Source: an uncultured Clostridia bacterium (GTDB taxonomy: Bacteria > Bacillota > Clostridia > TANB77 > CAG-508). From it: DNA of 64,000 nt. The stretch lies in contig CAKOSX010000003.1 of NCBI GenBank assembly GCA_934119935.1, positions 186,001 to 250,000 of the forward strand. The letters run 5' to 3'. Made by a program: the position numbers and the translations under genes. The notes under the pieces are model-generated. The model had not been told where the DNA came from. It saw nothing but the letters and a program-made list of their open reading frames with translations, and did no database searches. This document shows, piece after piece, positions 9,136 through 18,535 of this stretch. Numbering within the stretch: position 1 is the first letter of the stretch; every line of letters starts with the position of its first letter.

Positions 9136-9717
9136 ATGGAACTAATTGAAAGAATAAAAAATGATTTAAAAGAAAACTTGACGGAATATAGATACATACA
9201 CTCTTTAGGAGTAACGGAAATGGCAGAAGAGCTTGCAACAATATACAATGTTGATGTGGAAAGTGCAAGACTTGCAGGATTGCTACACGACATAGCAAAA
9301 GAAATGACAGAAGAAGAAAGTTTAAAATATGTTGCAGAAAATGATATATCAATAGATGATATAGAAAAAATTAATGTTTCAATATTACATGGCAAAATTG
9401 GAGCAGATATAGCAAAGAAAAAATATGGAGTAAATGAGCAGATTCAAAAAGCAATTCAGTACCATACCGAAACAAATCCAAATATGGACACGCTAGCGAA
9501 AATTATATATGTTTCCGATAAAATAGAAAAAAATAGAAAACCGGAAAAATTCGATTTGGAATATGAAAGAAAATTAGCAAAAGAAGATATTGATGCAGCA
9601 GTGTTATTTATAATAGATGCAAGCATCAAAAAGGTAATAAAAAAGAGTAAATTATTACATCCAACAATAGTTGAAACACGAAATAAAATTATTATGAATA
9701 AAATGCAACAAAATTAG
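9136..9717 (+). CDS. yqeK: HD-domain phosphohydrolase YqeK (Ap4A-type bis(5'-nucleosyl)-tetraphosphatase)
   Basis: 193 residues from the ATG at 9136, chosen because TAGGAG lies 6 nt before it; an ATG at 9118 has no site. The HD metal ligands are visible: RYIHSLGV, GLLHDIAKE, LHGKIGA, YHT, and YVSDKIEKNRK, the pattern of the YqeK family that cleaves Ap4A symmetrically. YqeK often sits beside nadD, but here it follows murF-ddl. Function from family knowledge. Confidence 0.86.
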   Translation: MELIERIKNDLKENLTEYRYIHSLGVTEMAEELATIYNVDVESARLAGLLHDIAKEMTEEESLKYVAENDISIDDIEKINVSILHGKIGADIAKKKYGVNEQIQKAIQYHTETNPNMDTLAKIIYVSDKIEKNRKPEKFDLEYERKLAKEDIDAAVLFIIDASIKKVIKKSKLLHPTIVETRNKIIMNKMQQN

Positions 9718-9783
9718 CCTAAAATCTTCCAAAGACAGCAAAATTATGATATAATACAAACACCGTGATATGGAGGATGTTAA

Positions 9784-10692
9784 ATGATTTTCAAAGACTA
9801 TTATAAAATACTGGGTATAGAAACAAATAAAGTTAGTATGGATGAAATAAAACTAGCATATAGAGAACAAGCAAAAAAGTATCATCCTGATTTGAATGCA
9901 GGAGACAATAGATACGAAGAACGTTTTAAAGATATTAACGAAGCATATAAAATATTATCTGATTCTACTTCAAGAAAAAAATACGATAGAATGTGGAATT
10001 CACGTATTGGCAGAAAAAAGAATAAAGCAGCTAAGCAGGAAGCAGAAAAAAGAACAGTAACAAGAAATGAAATATTTAATATATTGTTTGGAGTTGAAGA
10101 AAGTCAATCACAAAAAGATAGAATTGAAAACAGAAAAAATGCCAAAACTCCAGTTCAAGGCGAAGACGTTGAAACAGAAATACCAATAACAATATATGAG
10201 GGCTTTTTTGGACAAACTAAGAAAATTTCATTAAGAACAGTAAATGGCAAAATGAAAACATTTGAGGTAAATATACCTGCTGGAATAAGAGACGGAGAAA
10301 AAATTAGGCTGATAGGTCAGGGAAAACCAGGCTCAAATGGTGGAAAAAATGGAGACCTATTAATAAAAATAAATGTTGGGGAAGATAAACAGTATAAACT
10401 AATTGGGTCAGATATATATACAGATTTAAATATAAGCCCTTGGGAGGCAGTACTGGGCGCTAAAGTAGAAGTTAATGCAATAGACGAAACAATGGGAATA
10501 TATATTCCTCAAGGAATTGAAACTGGTGAAGAGATACATATTGCAAACAAAGGATATAAGGATAATAAAGGTGGAAGAGGCGAGTTTATTATCAGAATAA
10601 AAATAATGATTCCTAAAAAAGTATCAGAAAAAGAGCAGGAACTCTATAAACAACTAAAAAAGGTTTCTAAATTTAATCCACGTGAGATGTGA
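9784..10692 (+). CDS. DnaJ-like co-chaperone (CbpA type, no zinc finger)
   Basis: 302 residues. J-domain at 1-70 with the HPD motif (about 34-36) needed to stimulate DnaK. A short basic linker follows, then two DnaJ C-terminal beta domains (ITIYEGFFGQTKKIS.., FEVNIPAGIRDGEKIRL.., GDLLIKINV). No CxxCxGxG zinc-finger repeats are present, so it resembles CbpA rather than DnaJ. dnaK and grpE are not in this window. A TATAAT and GGAGG site precede the ATG. Confidence 0.86.
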   Translation: MIFKDYYKILGIETNKVSMDEIKLAYREQAKKYHPDLNAGDNRYEERFKDINEAYKILSDSTSRKKYDRMWNSRIGRKKNKAAKQEAEKRTVTRNEIFNILFGVEESQSQKDRIENRKNAKTPVQGEDVETEIPITIYEGFFGQTKKISLRTVNGKMKTFEVNIPAGIRDGEKIRLIGQGKPGSNGGKNGDLLIKINVGEDKQYKLIGSDIYTDLNISPWEAVLGAKVEVNAIDETMGIYIPQGIETGEEIHIANKGYKDNKGGRGEFIIRIKIMIPKKVSEKEQELYKQLKKVSKFNPREM

Positions 10693-10742
10693 GATCTTAA
10701 AATTAGCACTATTAACAAAGAAAATGTACAATAAGGCTAATA

Positions 10743-10860
10743 ACAATAGAACTAATTTATGTTTTTGAAAAATTCAAATCGAGCTCGCCTTTTGAGGGGT
10801 CGAAGAGCCCCGACCAAGAGCGACGTATTTGAATTTAAAAAAACAAATTAGTTCTATTGT
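10743..10860 (+). repeat. Hairpin repeat with conserved GCCCCGACCAAG core (family i, copy 1)
   Basis: Outer arms ACAATAGAACTAATTT (10743-10758) and its exact complement ending at 10860, plus inner arms AAATTCAAAT and ATTTGAATTT. The core (about 10781-10824) reads GAGCTCGCCTTTTGAGGGG then GAGCCCCGACCAAGAGCGAC. Copies at 17098-17207 and 30230-30340 share the core but not the arms. It lies between the dnaJ-like gene and a new promoter, so terminator activity is likely. Confidence 0.75.
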
Positions 10861-10892
10861 AAAATAGTACATAAATAGGTAACATAAATGTA

Positions 10893-10921
10893 TTGACATA
10901 TTCTTGTAAACAAGGTATAAT
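10893..10921 (+). promoter_or_regulatory. Consensus SigA promoter
   Basis: TTGACA (10893-10898), 17-bp spacer, TATAAT (10916-10921); a full consensus match, about 60 nt before the ATG at 10981. It drives the coupling-ATPase operon. Confidence 0.9.
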
Positions 10922-10980
10922 ATAAGAGTATGCAGAAGAAAAAATATGGAAAGTATTTCATATAGAAAGAGGTGTAACAT

Positions 10981-11502
10981 ATGGAACAAGTACAGGGAAA
11001 ACATTTTAGTATAACAGATCCACAAAATGTAAGCACAATTATTTACCAAATTAATAAAACGGAAGAATTGGTAGATGAAAACACACCAAAGTTTACATTG
11101 GAGAGACTAAAATGCAGAGAAGAATTAGTTGGACAAAATAAGAAAAAAACTTTTTTTGTTGATGCCAACAAAGATGCAGGAAAACAATTAGTAATTCTAT
11201 CTTTTGGACAGGATAGAGTTGTTGTTAATATGGGAATGCTTAACAAAGACGTTGTTAAGATTTTAAAAAAACCTGTTCCTATCAAGTTTAATACATTATA
11301 TTCTGAAGAAGCAACAGAATATAAAGATGTAAGATATACACCAAACTTTCAGAGGCCTATTACAATAATAGATCCTGAAACAACAGAAGAGGTAAAACCA
11401 GTAGTTTATTTTGATAAAGATACAAATGAAATTAGAGGAAAATGTAAATTAAAACCATATAAATCTTATTTTGCCTTTGAGGTAAGAGAGGTTAATGATT
11501 AA
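10981..11502 (+). CDS. Protein of unknown function in the coupling-ATPase operon
   Basis: 173 residues, soluble, no signal peptide, no known domain recognised. AGAGGTG precedes the ATG. The middle has alternating beta-type segments (KQLVILSFGQDRVVVNMGML) and the end is basic then aromatic (KCKLKPYKSYFAFEVREVND). It is first in a three-gene operon with a 65-residue protein and a VirD4/TraG ATPase, so a role with that ATPase (substrate adaptor or partner) is a guess from context. Confidence 0.7.
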   Translation: MEQVQGKHFSITDPQNVSTIIYQINKTEELVDENTPKFTLERLKCREELVGQNKKKTFFVDANKDAGKQLVILSFGQDRVVVNMGMLNKDVVKILKKPVPIKFNTLYSEEATEYKDVRYTPNFQRPITIIDPETTEEVKPVVYFDKDTNEIRGKCKLKPYKSYFAFEVREVND

Positions 11503-11514
11503 GGGGGAACTTAA

Positions 11515-11712
11515 ATGAGTAAAAATGAAAACGAATCTACAAATGGGGGTTCAAAATTTGAAACTAATGGTGGATTATTTGAAGTTAATGAAAGAGAAAA
11601 CGAAATAAAATTACCTAAAGATGTTTCAGCAAAAATTGTTATGTCAGATAGAGAAGAAGACTATATGGAGATAGCCTTAATCCCAGATAAAGAAATTGAA
11701 CACGAAATGTAA
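11515..11712 (+). CDS. Small acidic protein of unknown function
   Basis: 65 residues, 12 nt after the previous stop with GGGGGAAC ahead of the ATG. The N-terminus is rich in Asn, Glu and Gly and probably disordered; the C-terminal half is acidic (MSDREEDYMEIALIPDKEIEHEM). No family recognised. The tight spacing between two co-directional genes supports it being real. Confidence 0.65.
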   Translation: MSKNENESTNGGSKFETNGGLFEVNERENEIKLPKDVSAKIVMSDREEDYMEIALIPDKEIEHEM

Positions 11713-11738
11713 TATAACGTAAGAAAAGGTGAAAATAT

Positions 11739-13748
11739 ATGAGTAAAATGCAAAAAGCTTTTGAAAAGAATAAAAAATACTTAATACTATTTCTAGTACT
11801 TTGGGTTGTACTAGAGATAGTATTAATTGCGCCTATGGCAGTTGCGATAGCTGAAAGTACTTCTGCACAGGGGCAATTTGAACTGGCAAATTTTATAGAA
11901 AACTTTGGAAAAGAAGTTTCTAGTTTTACAGCAATAACTAGAATTGGAAGTGCTGGAGCAGGAAGTGCCTTCGGAAAAGGAACATTATGGCTTACAATTT
12001 TGTGTTTAGTTGTTACTGCAATTGGAATAATTAAATCAAAACCAAAAAATGATTTTGAAAATATTGAAAACGGTTCTAGTGACTGGTGCGAAGGCGGAGA
12101 ACAATACAAAATTTTAAATAAAAATAAAGGGATAATACTTGCAGAAGATAATTATTTACCAGTAGACAAAAGAGGAAACGTTAACGTATTGGTAGTCGGA
12201 GGTTCTGGTTCTGGTAAATCAGCATCTTACTCAATTCCAAATGCTTTCCAAATGTTAGGTTCGTATGTATTTACAGACCCAAAAGGTGAATTGTACGATA
12301 AAACAGCAGGATATTTAAAAGCAAACGGTTATGATATAAAAGTTTTAAATCTTGTTAATCCAGAAAATAGTGATGGATACAATCCACTAATGCACATACA
12401 AAGTGAGATTGATGTTGATGTAATTGCAAACACAATTATTAAAGGACAAGATTCAGATGGAAAAGGTTCTGACCCATTCTGGGATAACAACGCAGAAATG
12501 TTATTAAAATCTTTAATATATTATTTATTAGAGAAAAGACCGACAGAAGAAATAAACTTAACATCATGTGCAGAAATGGTTAGAGCGGCAGCAAGTAGCA
12601 ATGGAACAAACTTATTAAGGGAACTAATGAGTGAATTGCCATTAAGCCATCCTGCTAGAACAAACTTCCAATCTGTAGAGGTTGTTGCAGGTTCAGAAAA
12701 AACATATAGTTCAATATTAAGTTCATTACAATCAAAACTTGGAAAGTTCGATTCTCAAGAGATTGCGGCTGTAACTTCAACAAATACAATAAACTTTGAA
12801 GACATTGCAAACCACAAAACAGCTGTATATGTAATTTCTTCAGATACACACACAGCATACAACTTTTTGTTAACAATATTCTTCGCACAGATGATACAAC
12901 AATTATATAATTATGCAGATATGAATGGTGGAAGATTGAAAGTACCAACATATTTTATATTAGATGAGTTTGCAAACATTGGTCAAATACCAGATTTCGA
13001 TAAAAAGATATCAACAAGTAGAAGTAGAGGAATTTCATTTAGCGTTATATTGCAGAACTTAGACCAGTTAGAGGCTGTTTATGAAAAGTCATACGAAACT
13101 ATAATGGGTAACTGTGATACACACGTATTCTTAGGAAGTAACTCATTTAAAACAGTTGAATATTTTTCAAAACAATTAGGAGAGACAACAATTGCAAGAG
13201 ATACAAAATCTACAAATAGAGATAAGAATTTTTCAAAACAAGGATATAGCACATCAGACCAAATAATGGGAAGAGCATTAATGACACCGGATGAGCTAAG
13301 AAGAATGGATAATGACTTATGTATAATATTTGAAAAAGGACTAAAACCGATAAAAGCAAATAAATACTATTACTTTACAAAGCCAAACATGAATAGAAGA
13401 TTGAATCAGGATAGATTGGATCACAATAATTTTGACGCTGGAGTAAGAGGAGAGTGGAGAAAATTCAATCCGCAAAATCCATATTCTACAGAAAGAGATG
13501 AAGGTGTAGAACCAAATTTAAAAATCGATTCGCTTGATGACATATTTGATGCACCTCCAATAGAAAAAGAACATCCAAAGGACACTGGTTTAAAGACAGG
13601 TAATTACTCTGATGAGGAAGATGCACCACTTCTGCCAATGGAAGATAACACGCCAAGAGACGATTTGTTTACTAAAGATTTGCAAGAAGAATTAGAGGCA
13701 AAATTTGATGAATTATTTGGACCAATCGATACAAACAAAAATAACTAA
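11739..13748 (+). CDS. VirD4/TraG-type type IV coupling ATPase, orphan
   Basis: 669 residues. Two N-terminal membrane helices (about 14-35 and 82-98), then a P-loop GGSGSGKS (about 154-161) and the family pattern YVFTDPKGELYDKT. Walker B is FILDEFANIGQIPDF, followed by STSRSRGISFSVILQNLDQL. Such ATPases dock DNA or protein substrates to type IV secretion channels. No relaxase, VirB4, VirB6 or pilus gene is in the window, so it is an orphan. The C-terminus is long, acidic and probably disordered. Conjugative remnant or a resident non-conjugative role are both possible. Confidence 0.88.
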   Translation: MSKMQKAFEKNKKYLILFLVLWVVLEIVLIAPMAVAIAESTSAQGQFELANFIENFGKEVSSFTAITRIGSAGAGSAFGKGTLWLTILCLVVTAIGIIKSKPKNDFENIENGSSDWCEGGEQYKILNKNKGIILAEDNYLPVDKRGNVNVLVVGGSGSGKSASYSIPNAFQMLGSYVFTDPKGELYDKTAGYLKANGYDIKVLNLVNPENSDGYNPLMHIQSEIDVDVIANTIIKGQDSDGKGSDPFWDNNAEMLLKSLIYYLLEKRPTEEINLTSCAEMVRAAASSNGTNLLRELMSELPLSHPARTNFQSVEVVAGSEKTYSSILSSLQSKLGKFDSQEIAAVTSTNTINFEDIANHKTAVYVISSDTHTAYNFLLTIFFAQMIQQLYNYADMNGGRLKVPTYFILDEFANIGQIPDFDKKISTSRSRGISFSVILQNLDQLEAVYEKSYETIMGNCDTHVFLGSNSFKTVEYFSKQLGETTIARDTKSTNRDKNFSKQGYSTSDQIMGRALMTPDELRRMDNDLCIIFEKGLKPIKANKYYYFTKPNMNRRLNQDRLDHNNFDAGVRGEWRKFNPQNPYSTERDEGVEPNLKIDSLDDIFDAPPIEKEHPKDTGLKTGNYSDEEDAPLLPMEDNTPRDDLFTKDLQEELEAKFDELFGPIDTNKNN

Positions 13749-13753
13749 TAAAA

Positions 13754-13785
13754 ATACCACTGAAAAATCAGTGGTATTAATTTTG
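13754..13785 (+). terminator. Rho-independent terminator of the coupling-ATPase operon
   Basis: Perfect stem ATACCACTGA / TCAGTGGTAT (13754-13777) with a 4-nt A loop and a following T-rich tract. Confidence 0.88.
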
Positions 13786-13880
13786 TGTAAAAAAAGAGAA
13801 CAAATGTTTTAAAAACTATTGACTTAATAAAATTGTTATGATATATATTATATAAATTTTAGTAAAAGAGAAGTGATTAT

Positions 13881-14969
13881 ATGAAATTTATACATACAGC
13901 AGATGTACATTTAGATAGTCCATTTGCAACATTAGCGAATAATGAAATATTTGCACAAGAAAGAAGATTGGAACAAAGAAAAGTATTGAAGGAAATGGTG
14001 GAGTATATTAAAGAGAACAATATTCCATATTTTTTTATTGCGGGAGATTTGTATGAACAGGATTACATAAAAATAAGTACCATGGAATATGTAAACCAAT
14101 TGTTTAAAGAAATACCTAATACAAAAATATTTATAACTCCAGGAAACCATGATCCATACATAAAAAATTCATTCTATAAACAATTTAAATGGAACGAAAA
14201 TGTACACATATTTACTAACGAAATAGAAGTAATAGAAGATGAAAATGTTGATATATATGGGTATGGTTTTAACGATTTTTATATGGCAAATAAATGTGAA
14301 CAAATACATGTGAAAAATAAGGAAAAAGTAAATATCTTAATAACACATGGAAGCCTTGATAGTGGAAAAGAAGAGAATAAAGAATATAATCCTTTAACAA
14401 CCAAAGAACTAAGAAATCTTGGGTTTGATTATGTTGCTCTGGGGCATATACATAAACCAAGCTATAATGATTATGAAGGACAATACATTGTATACCCTGG
14501 TTCTCCTATATCACTTGGATTTGACGAACTGGGTGACAGAGGTTTTATAGAAGGCGAGTTGAATGAGGAAACTAAAAAATTAAACCTTAAATTTATAAAA
14601 ACATCAGCAAAAACATTTGAAGAGTACATGCTAGATATTAGTGAAATAAGCTCAGAAGATGGACTTATAGAAGAAATAAATGCAAGCAAATTTGATGATA
14701 ACAAATACTATAAAATTATTCTTACTGGAAAACGTCAATTCGATATAGATGAGAATAAAATACTAGAAATGGTAAACATAAAAAATATTATTAGGATAAG
14801 AAACCACACACAGGTAAAATATGATATTAATGACGTATCTAGCCAAGCAAGCTTAAAAGGGCTGTTTGCAAAAAGAATATTAGAGAAAATAAACAATACA
14901 GAAGATGAACAAGAAAAATCTCAATTATTAAATGCTTTTGAAATTGGAATGGATGTATTGAATAAGTAG
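13881..14969 (+). CDS. yhaO: SbcD/Mre11-like metallophosphoesterase (YhaO type)
   Basis: 362 residues. Calcineurin-like metal-site motifs in order: HTADVHLDSP (residues 5-14), AGDLYEQD, GNHDPY, THG and GHIHKP. This is the nuclease half of an SbcCD/Rad50-Mre11-type pair acting on DNA ends. Size and partner fit YhaO of Bacillus. It lies 13 nt before the ATPase partner. A weak promoter (TTGACT at 13819, TATATA at 13842) lies upstream. Confidence 0.85.
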   Translation: MKFIHTADVHLDSPFATLANNEIFAQERRLEQRKVLKEMVEYIKENNIPYFFIAGDLYEQDYIKISTMEYVNQLFKEIPNTKIFITPGNHDPYIKNSFYKQFKWNENVHIFTNEIEVIEDENVDIYGYGFNDFYMANKCEQIHVKNKEKVNILITHGSLDSGKEENKEYNPLTTKELRNLGFDYVALGHIHKPSYNDYEGQYIVYPGSPISLGFDELGDRGFIEGELNEETKKLNLKFIKTSAKTFEEYMLDISEISSEDGLIEEINASKFDDNKYYKIILTGKRQFDIDENKILEMVNIKNIIRIRNHTQVKYDINDVSSQASLKGLFAKRILEKINNTEDEQEKSQLLNAFEIGMDVLNK

Positions 14970-14982
14970 GAGGTGAAATAAT

Positions 14983-17082
14983 TTGAAGATAAAGAATTTA
15001 AAAGTAAATGCATATGGAAATATAGAAAATAAAGATATAAATTTAGGAGAAGGCATTAACATAATTCATGGAGAAAATGAGAGTGGAAAATCAACATTAT
15101 TAAATTATATTGTTAGTAGCTTTTATGGAATATCAAGAAATAAAGATGGAAAAGCACTTTCTGATTTTGAAAAATACAAACCATGGAATAGCACTGAATT
15201 CTCTGGAAGGATAGAGTATCAGCTAGATAATGGAGAAAAATACGAAATATTTAGAGATTTTAACAAAAAAAATCCTAAAATTTATAACGATAAATTAGAA
15301 GACATTTCAGACGAATTTGCAACAGACAAAAAAGATGGAAGTAAGTTTTTTATAGAGCAAATGGGAATAGATAAACAAATGTATTTATCAACAGTTGTTT
15401 CAACGCAAGAAGAGGTCCGTTTGGACGAAAAAAATCAAAATATGTTAATACAAAAAATAGCCAATTTGGCTGGTACTGGAGAAGATAATGTATCGTACAA
15501 GAAGGCTTTAACAAGATTGCAGGAAAAAATAAGAGACGAAATTGGAACTAATAAAACAAGCCAGAAGCCTATAAACATAGTGGAAAAAGAAATTGCAGAG
15601 ATAAACAATAAAATAGCCGAAACCGCAAAGTATAAAGATAGAAAATATGAAATAGATAACGAAAAAGAACAAATTTTAAATGAATTAAGAAAACTAGAAC
15701 AACAAAAACAAATTTTACAAGAACTTCATAACTCTATGAAAAACGAAGAAGAGATAAAAAGTAGGTTAGAAATACAAGAAAAAAATAGACGAGAAAATCT
15801 AGATAAAATAAATGAATTAACAAACCAGAAAAATGCGATAAATGAAAAAAATGAAAAAATACAGAATGCAAAAAATCATTTACAAGAAATAATAAAAGAA
15901 CATCAAGAAAACATAGAAAAACTAAATCTCGAAATAGAGAAAATGGTAAATGAAAAAGAAGAAATACCAGAAAATGAAAAGCCAAGCATACCATTCATCA
16001 TAATAACAGTCTTGCTAATAGTGGCTTTAGTATGTTCAATTGTATTAATAAAAAATTATTTGATTTCTGGAATTATTGGTGTTGCAATAATTATAGGCTC
16101 AATAGTTCGTATAATGAGTAAAAATAAACAAAAAAAGAATAAAGCAGAGCTAAAAGAACGAGTAAATCAGGAAAAACAATTTAAGAAAGAAAAATTGGAA
16201 AAGCAAAAAGAACAAATAATTGCCAATATAAATACTGTTTCGAAAGAATTAGAAAAGCAAGAAGATGAAGAGAAACAAGTAAACAGTGAAATTTCGATGT
16301 TAAAAGGACAGATAATTTTATTGGAAAAGAACAATGAAAAAATATCAGAGGAAATAGAAAATGATAACGAGCAAATAAAGGACAGAGTAGAAAAAAGTAA
16401 ACAACAAATAATAGAAAAATATCAATATGAAAAAGTAAAAGACTTGTTACAAATAAATAACTATCAAGAATATTTATCACAAATGGAAGAAAGAATAAAC
16501 AATAGTAAGATAAAAATAAAAGGATTAGAGATAGAATACAATACCATAATGCCGCAATTAGATGAAATTGTTGTTTTAGAGGAAAAGCTTGAGGCAGATA
16601 AAGAAAAATTAGCAGAACTAAAAGATAAAGAAGACATAATAAATATAGCTATAGAGAATCTAATGGATGCATATGAGGAAATGAAAACAACAATAACTCC
16701 TAAATTTACAAAAAATCTTTCAGAGAGTATTCAAAAAATATCCAACGATAAATATAACAAAGTAACAATAAACGACGAAAATGGCATGGTTATAGAAAAC
16801 AACAGAGGAGAATATGTAGAGGCAATAAAACTTAGCACAGGTACAATAGATCAATTATACTTAGCATTGCGTTTATCAATGATAGACGAATTATCAAAAG
16901 AAAATTTACCTATAATATTAGACGAATCATTTGCATATTCAGACAACAACAGACTGAAAAACATGCTACAATATCTTTCAAGTGAACTAAATAACCATCA
17001 GGCGATAATATTTACTTGCACAGATAGGGAGCAAAAAATGTTAGAATCAATGGGCATAGAATATAATTTGGTAGAACTTTAA
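14983..17082 (+). CDS. yhaN: SbcC/Rad50-like ATPase (YhaN type) with internal membrane hairpin
   Basis: 699 residues from a TTG start behind AGGAGGTGA. Walker A HGENESGKST near residue 30, long coiled coils on either side of a hydrophobic segment (about 340-385, two helices) in place of a zinc hook, then the ABC-type signature LSTGTIDQLYLALRLS and Walker B IILDESFA. The membrane hairpin and shorter length separate YhaN from true SbcC. With YhaO it should process DNA ends, perhaps at the membrane; that localisation is inferred. Confidence 0.85.
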   Translation: MKIKNLKVNAYGNIENKDINLGEGINIIHGENESGKSTLLNYIVSSFYGISRNKDGKALSDFEKYKPWNSTEFSGRIEYQLDNGEKYEIFRDFNKKNPKIYNDKLEDISDEFATDKKDGSKFFIEQMGIDKQMYLSTVVSTQEEVRLDEKNQNMLIQKIANLAGTGEDNVSYKKALTRLQEKIRDEIGTNKTSQKPINIVEKEIAEINNKIAETAKYKDRKYEIDNEKEQILNELRKLEQQKQILQELHNSMKNEEEIKSRLEIQEKNRRENLDKINELTNQKNAINEKNEKIQNAKNHLQEIIKEHQENIEKLNLEIEKMVNEKEEIPENEKPSIPFIIITVLLIVALVCSIVLIKNYLISGIIGVAIIIGSIVRIMSKNKQKKNKAELKERVNQEKQFKKEKLEKQKEQIIANINTVSKELEKQEDEEKQVNSEISMLKGQIILLEKNNEKISEEIENDNEQIKDRVEKSKQQIIEKYQYEKVKDLLQINNYQEYLSQMEERINNSKIKIKGLEIEYNTIMPQLDEIVVLEEKLEADKEKLAELKDKEDIINIAIENLMDAYEEMKTTITPKFTKNLSESIQKISNDKYNKVTINDENGMVIENNRGEYVEAIKLSTGTIDQLYLALRLSMIDELSKENLPIILDESFAYSDNNRLKNMLQYLSSELNNHQAIIFTCTDREQKMLESMGIEYNLVEL

Positions 17083-17097
17083 TTTTAAGGTATAATA

Positions 17098-17207
17098 ACG
17101 AAACAATTTTGATTTTTATAAAATAAACTGGAAGTGCGCCTTTGATGGGGCGAATGAGCCCCGACCAAGCACGACATGTTTAATTTTATAAAAATAAATT
17201 GTTTCGT
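17098..17207 (+). repeat. Hairpin repeat with GCCCCGACCAAG core (family i, copy 2)
   Basis: Left arm ACGAAACAATTT and following TTTTTATAAAAT (17098 on) pair with ATTTTATAAAAA and AAATTGTTTCGT ending at 17207. The core is AGTGCGCCTTTGATGGGG then GAGCCCCGACCAAGCACGAC. Inside it GTGC pairs with GCAC; the same position in copy 1 is GCTC with GAGC, a compensated change. It starts 15 nt after the yhaN stop. Confidence 0.78.
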
Positions 17208-17256
17208 GTTTAAAACAGCTAAAGATTTTGTATAAGCTCAACTTGCCGAAAAGCAC

Positions 17257-17285
17257 TTGAAATTGTAGGCTTTTGGGTGTATAAT
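17257..17285 (+). promoter_or_regulatory. SigA promoter for prfA
   Basis: TTGAAA (17257-17262), 17-bp spacer, TATAAT (17280-17285), 38 nt before the prfA ATG. Confidence 0.75.
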
Positions 17286-17323
17286 TATTACGCTTATAAA
17301 AATTAATAAAGAGGAGAAATTTT

Positions 17324-18388
17324 ATGTTTCAAAAATTAGAAGCAGTAGAAAATAGGTACGAAGAACTTAATAAAAAAATTGCAGATCCAGAAGTTATTGC
17401 AAATACAAGTGAATGGACAAAATTCATGAAAGAACATGCAGAGATAGAAGAAGTTGCATTAAAATATAAAGAATATAAACAGGTACAACAGAGTATAGAA
17501 GAAGCTCAAGAGATGCTAGATGATCCAGAAATGAAAGAATTGGCAGAAGAAGAACTTCGTGAGAATAAAGAAAAACTTCCTAAAATAGAAGAAGAATTAA
17601 AAATATTGCTTATACCAAAAGATCCAGACGATGACAAAAACATCATTTGCGAAATTAGAGCGGGAGCAGGTGGAGATGAAGCAGCTTTATTTGCCGGAAC
17701 TCTATTCAGAATGTACTCAATGTATGCAGAAAGAAAACACTGGAAAATAGAAGTGCTAAACGAAAACGAGACAGGGCTTGGAGGATATAAAGAAATATCT
17801 TTCATGGTTACTGGAAAAGGAGTTTATAGCAGATTAAAATTTGAGAGTGGAGTTCACAGAGTACAAAGAGTTCCAGAAACAGAGGCAAGTGGAAGAATTC
17901 ACACTTCAACGGCAACTGTTGCGGTATTACCAGTAGTAGAAGATGTTCAAATAGAAATAAATCCTGCAGACATTAAACTAGAAGTGTTTAGAGCTTCTGG
18001 TGCCGGAGGACAACACGTAAACAAAACATCATCAGCAGTAAGATTAATACACGTACCTACAGGGATAGTAGCAGAGTGCCAAACAGAACGTTCTCAAACA
18101 CAAAACAGAGAATATGCAATGAAACTTTTAAAATCTAGACTATATGAAGTAGAAAAACAAAAACGTGATTCAGAACTTGCAAACGAGCGTAAGAGCCAAG
18201 TTGGAAGTGGAGACAGAAGTGAAAAAATACGTACTTACAACTATCCACAAGGACGTATAACAGACCACAGAATAGGACTTAGCATATATCAAATGGAGAA
18301 CTTCCTAAATGGAGACTTAGATGAAATGATAGATAACTTAATTGCAGCAGACAGAGCAGAAAAATTACAAGGAAATGATGAAGAATAA
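17324..18388 (+). CDS. prfA: Peptide chain release factor 1
   Basis: 354 residues, full length. Coiled N-terminal domain, codon-recognition region, and the catalytic GGQ in SGAGGQHVNKTSSAVRL (about 225-240) that triggers peptidyl-tRNA hydrolysis at UAA/UAG. Unlike in many Firmicutes, prmC is not next to it. Own promoter upstream and terminator downstream indicate a single-gene unit. Confidence 0.96.
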   Translation: MFQKLEAVENRYEELNKKIADPEVIANTSEWTKFMKEHAEIEEVALKYKEYKQVQQSIEEAQEMLDDPEMKELAEEELRENKEKLPKIEEELKILLIPKDPDDDKNIICEIRAGAGGDEAALFAGTLFRMYSMYAERKHWKIEVLNENETGLGGYKEISFMVTGKGVYSRLKFESGVHRVQRVPETEASGRIHTSTATVAVLPVVEDVQIEINPADIKLEVFRASGAGGQHVNKTSSAVRLIHVPTGIVAECQTERSQTQNREYAMKLLKSRLYEVEKQKRDSELANERKSQVGSGDRSEKIRTYNYPQGRITDHRIGLSIYQMENFLNGDLDEMIDNLIAADRAEKLQGNDEE

Positions 18389-18418
18389 ACAGCACTAAAA
18401 TTTATAGCATAAAACGCA

Positions 18419-18458
18419 GAAAAAGATGATGAAATTTTACAATACCATCATCTTTTTT
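18419..18458 (+). terminator. Rho-independent terminator of prfA
   Basis: AAAAGATGATG (from 18421) pairs with CATCATCTTTT (from 18446), ending in a T run. Confidence 0.88.
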
Positions 18459-18474
18459 GTATACAAAATTAAAT

Positions 18475-18502
18475 TTGACTAATGATTAATTTTTGATATA
18501 AT
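18475..18502 (+). promoter_or_regulatory. SigA promoter that fixes the start of the metallopeptidase gene
   Basis: TTGACT (18475-18480), 16-bp spacer, TATAAT (18497-18502). An in-frame ATG begins within this -10 box, so translation must start later, at 18536. Confidence 0.78.
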
Positions 18503-18535
18503 GTGCTTAACAAAACTAAGGAGAGATTGCAATTT

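Noticed and set aside
11739..13748. Coupling ATPase as evidence for a complete ICE or conjugative plasmid
   Set aside because: No relaxase, VirB4, integrase or attachment-site repeats were found; flanking genes are housekeeping.
18503..18535. Upstream ATG for the M3-like peptidase
   Set aside because: The ATG begins within the -10 box TATAAT (18497-18502), so it would not be translated.
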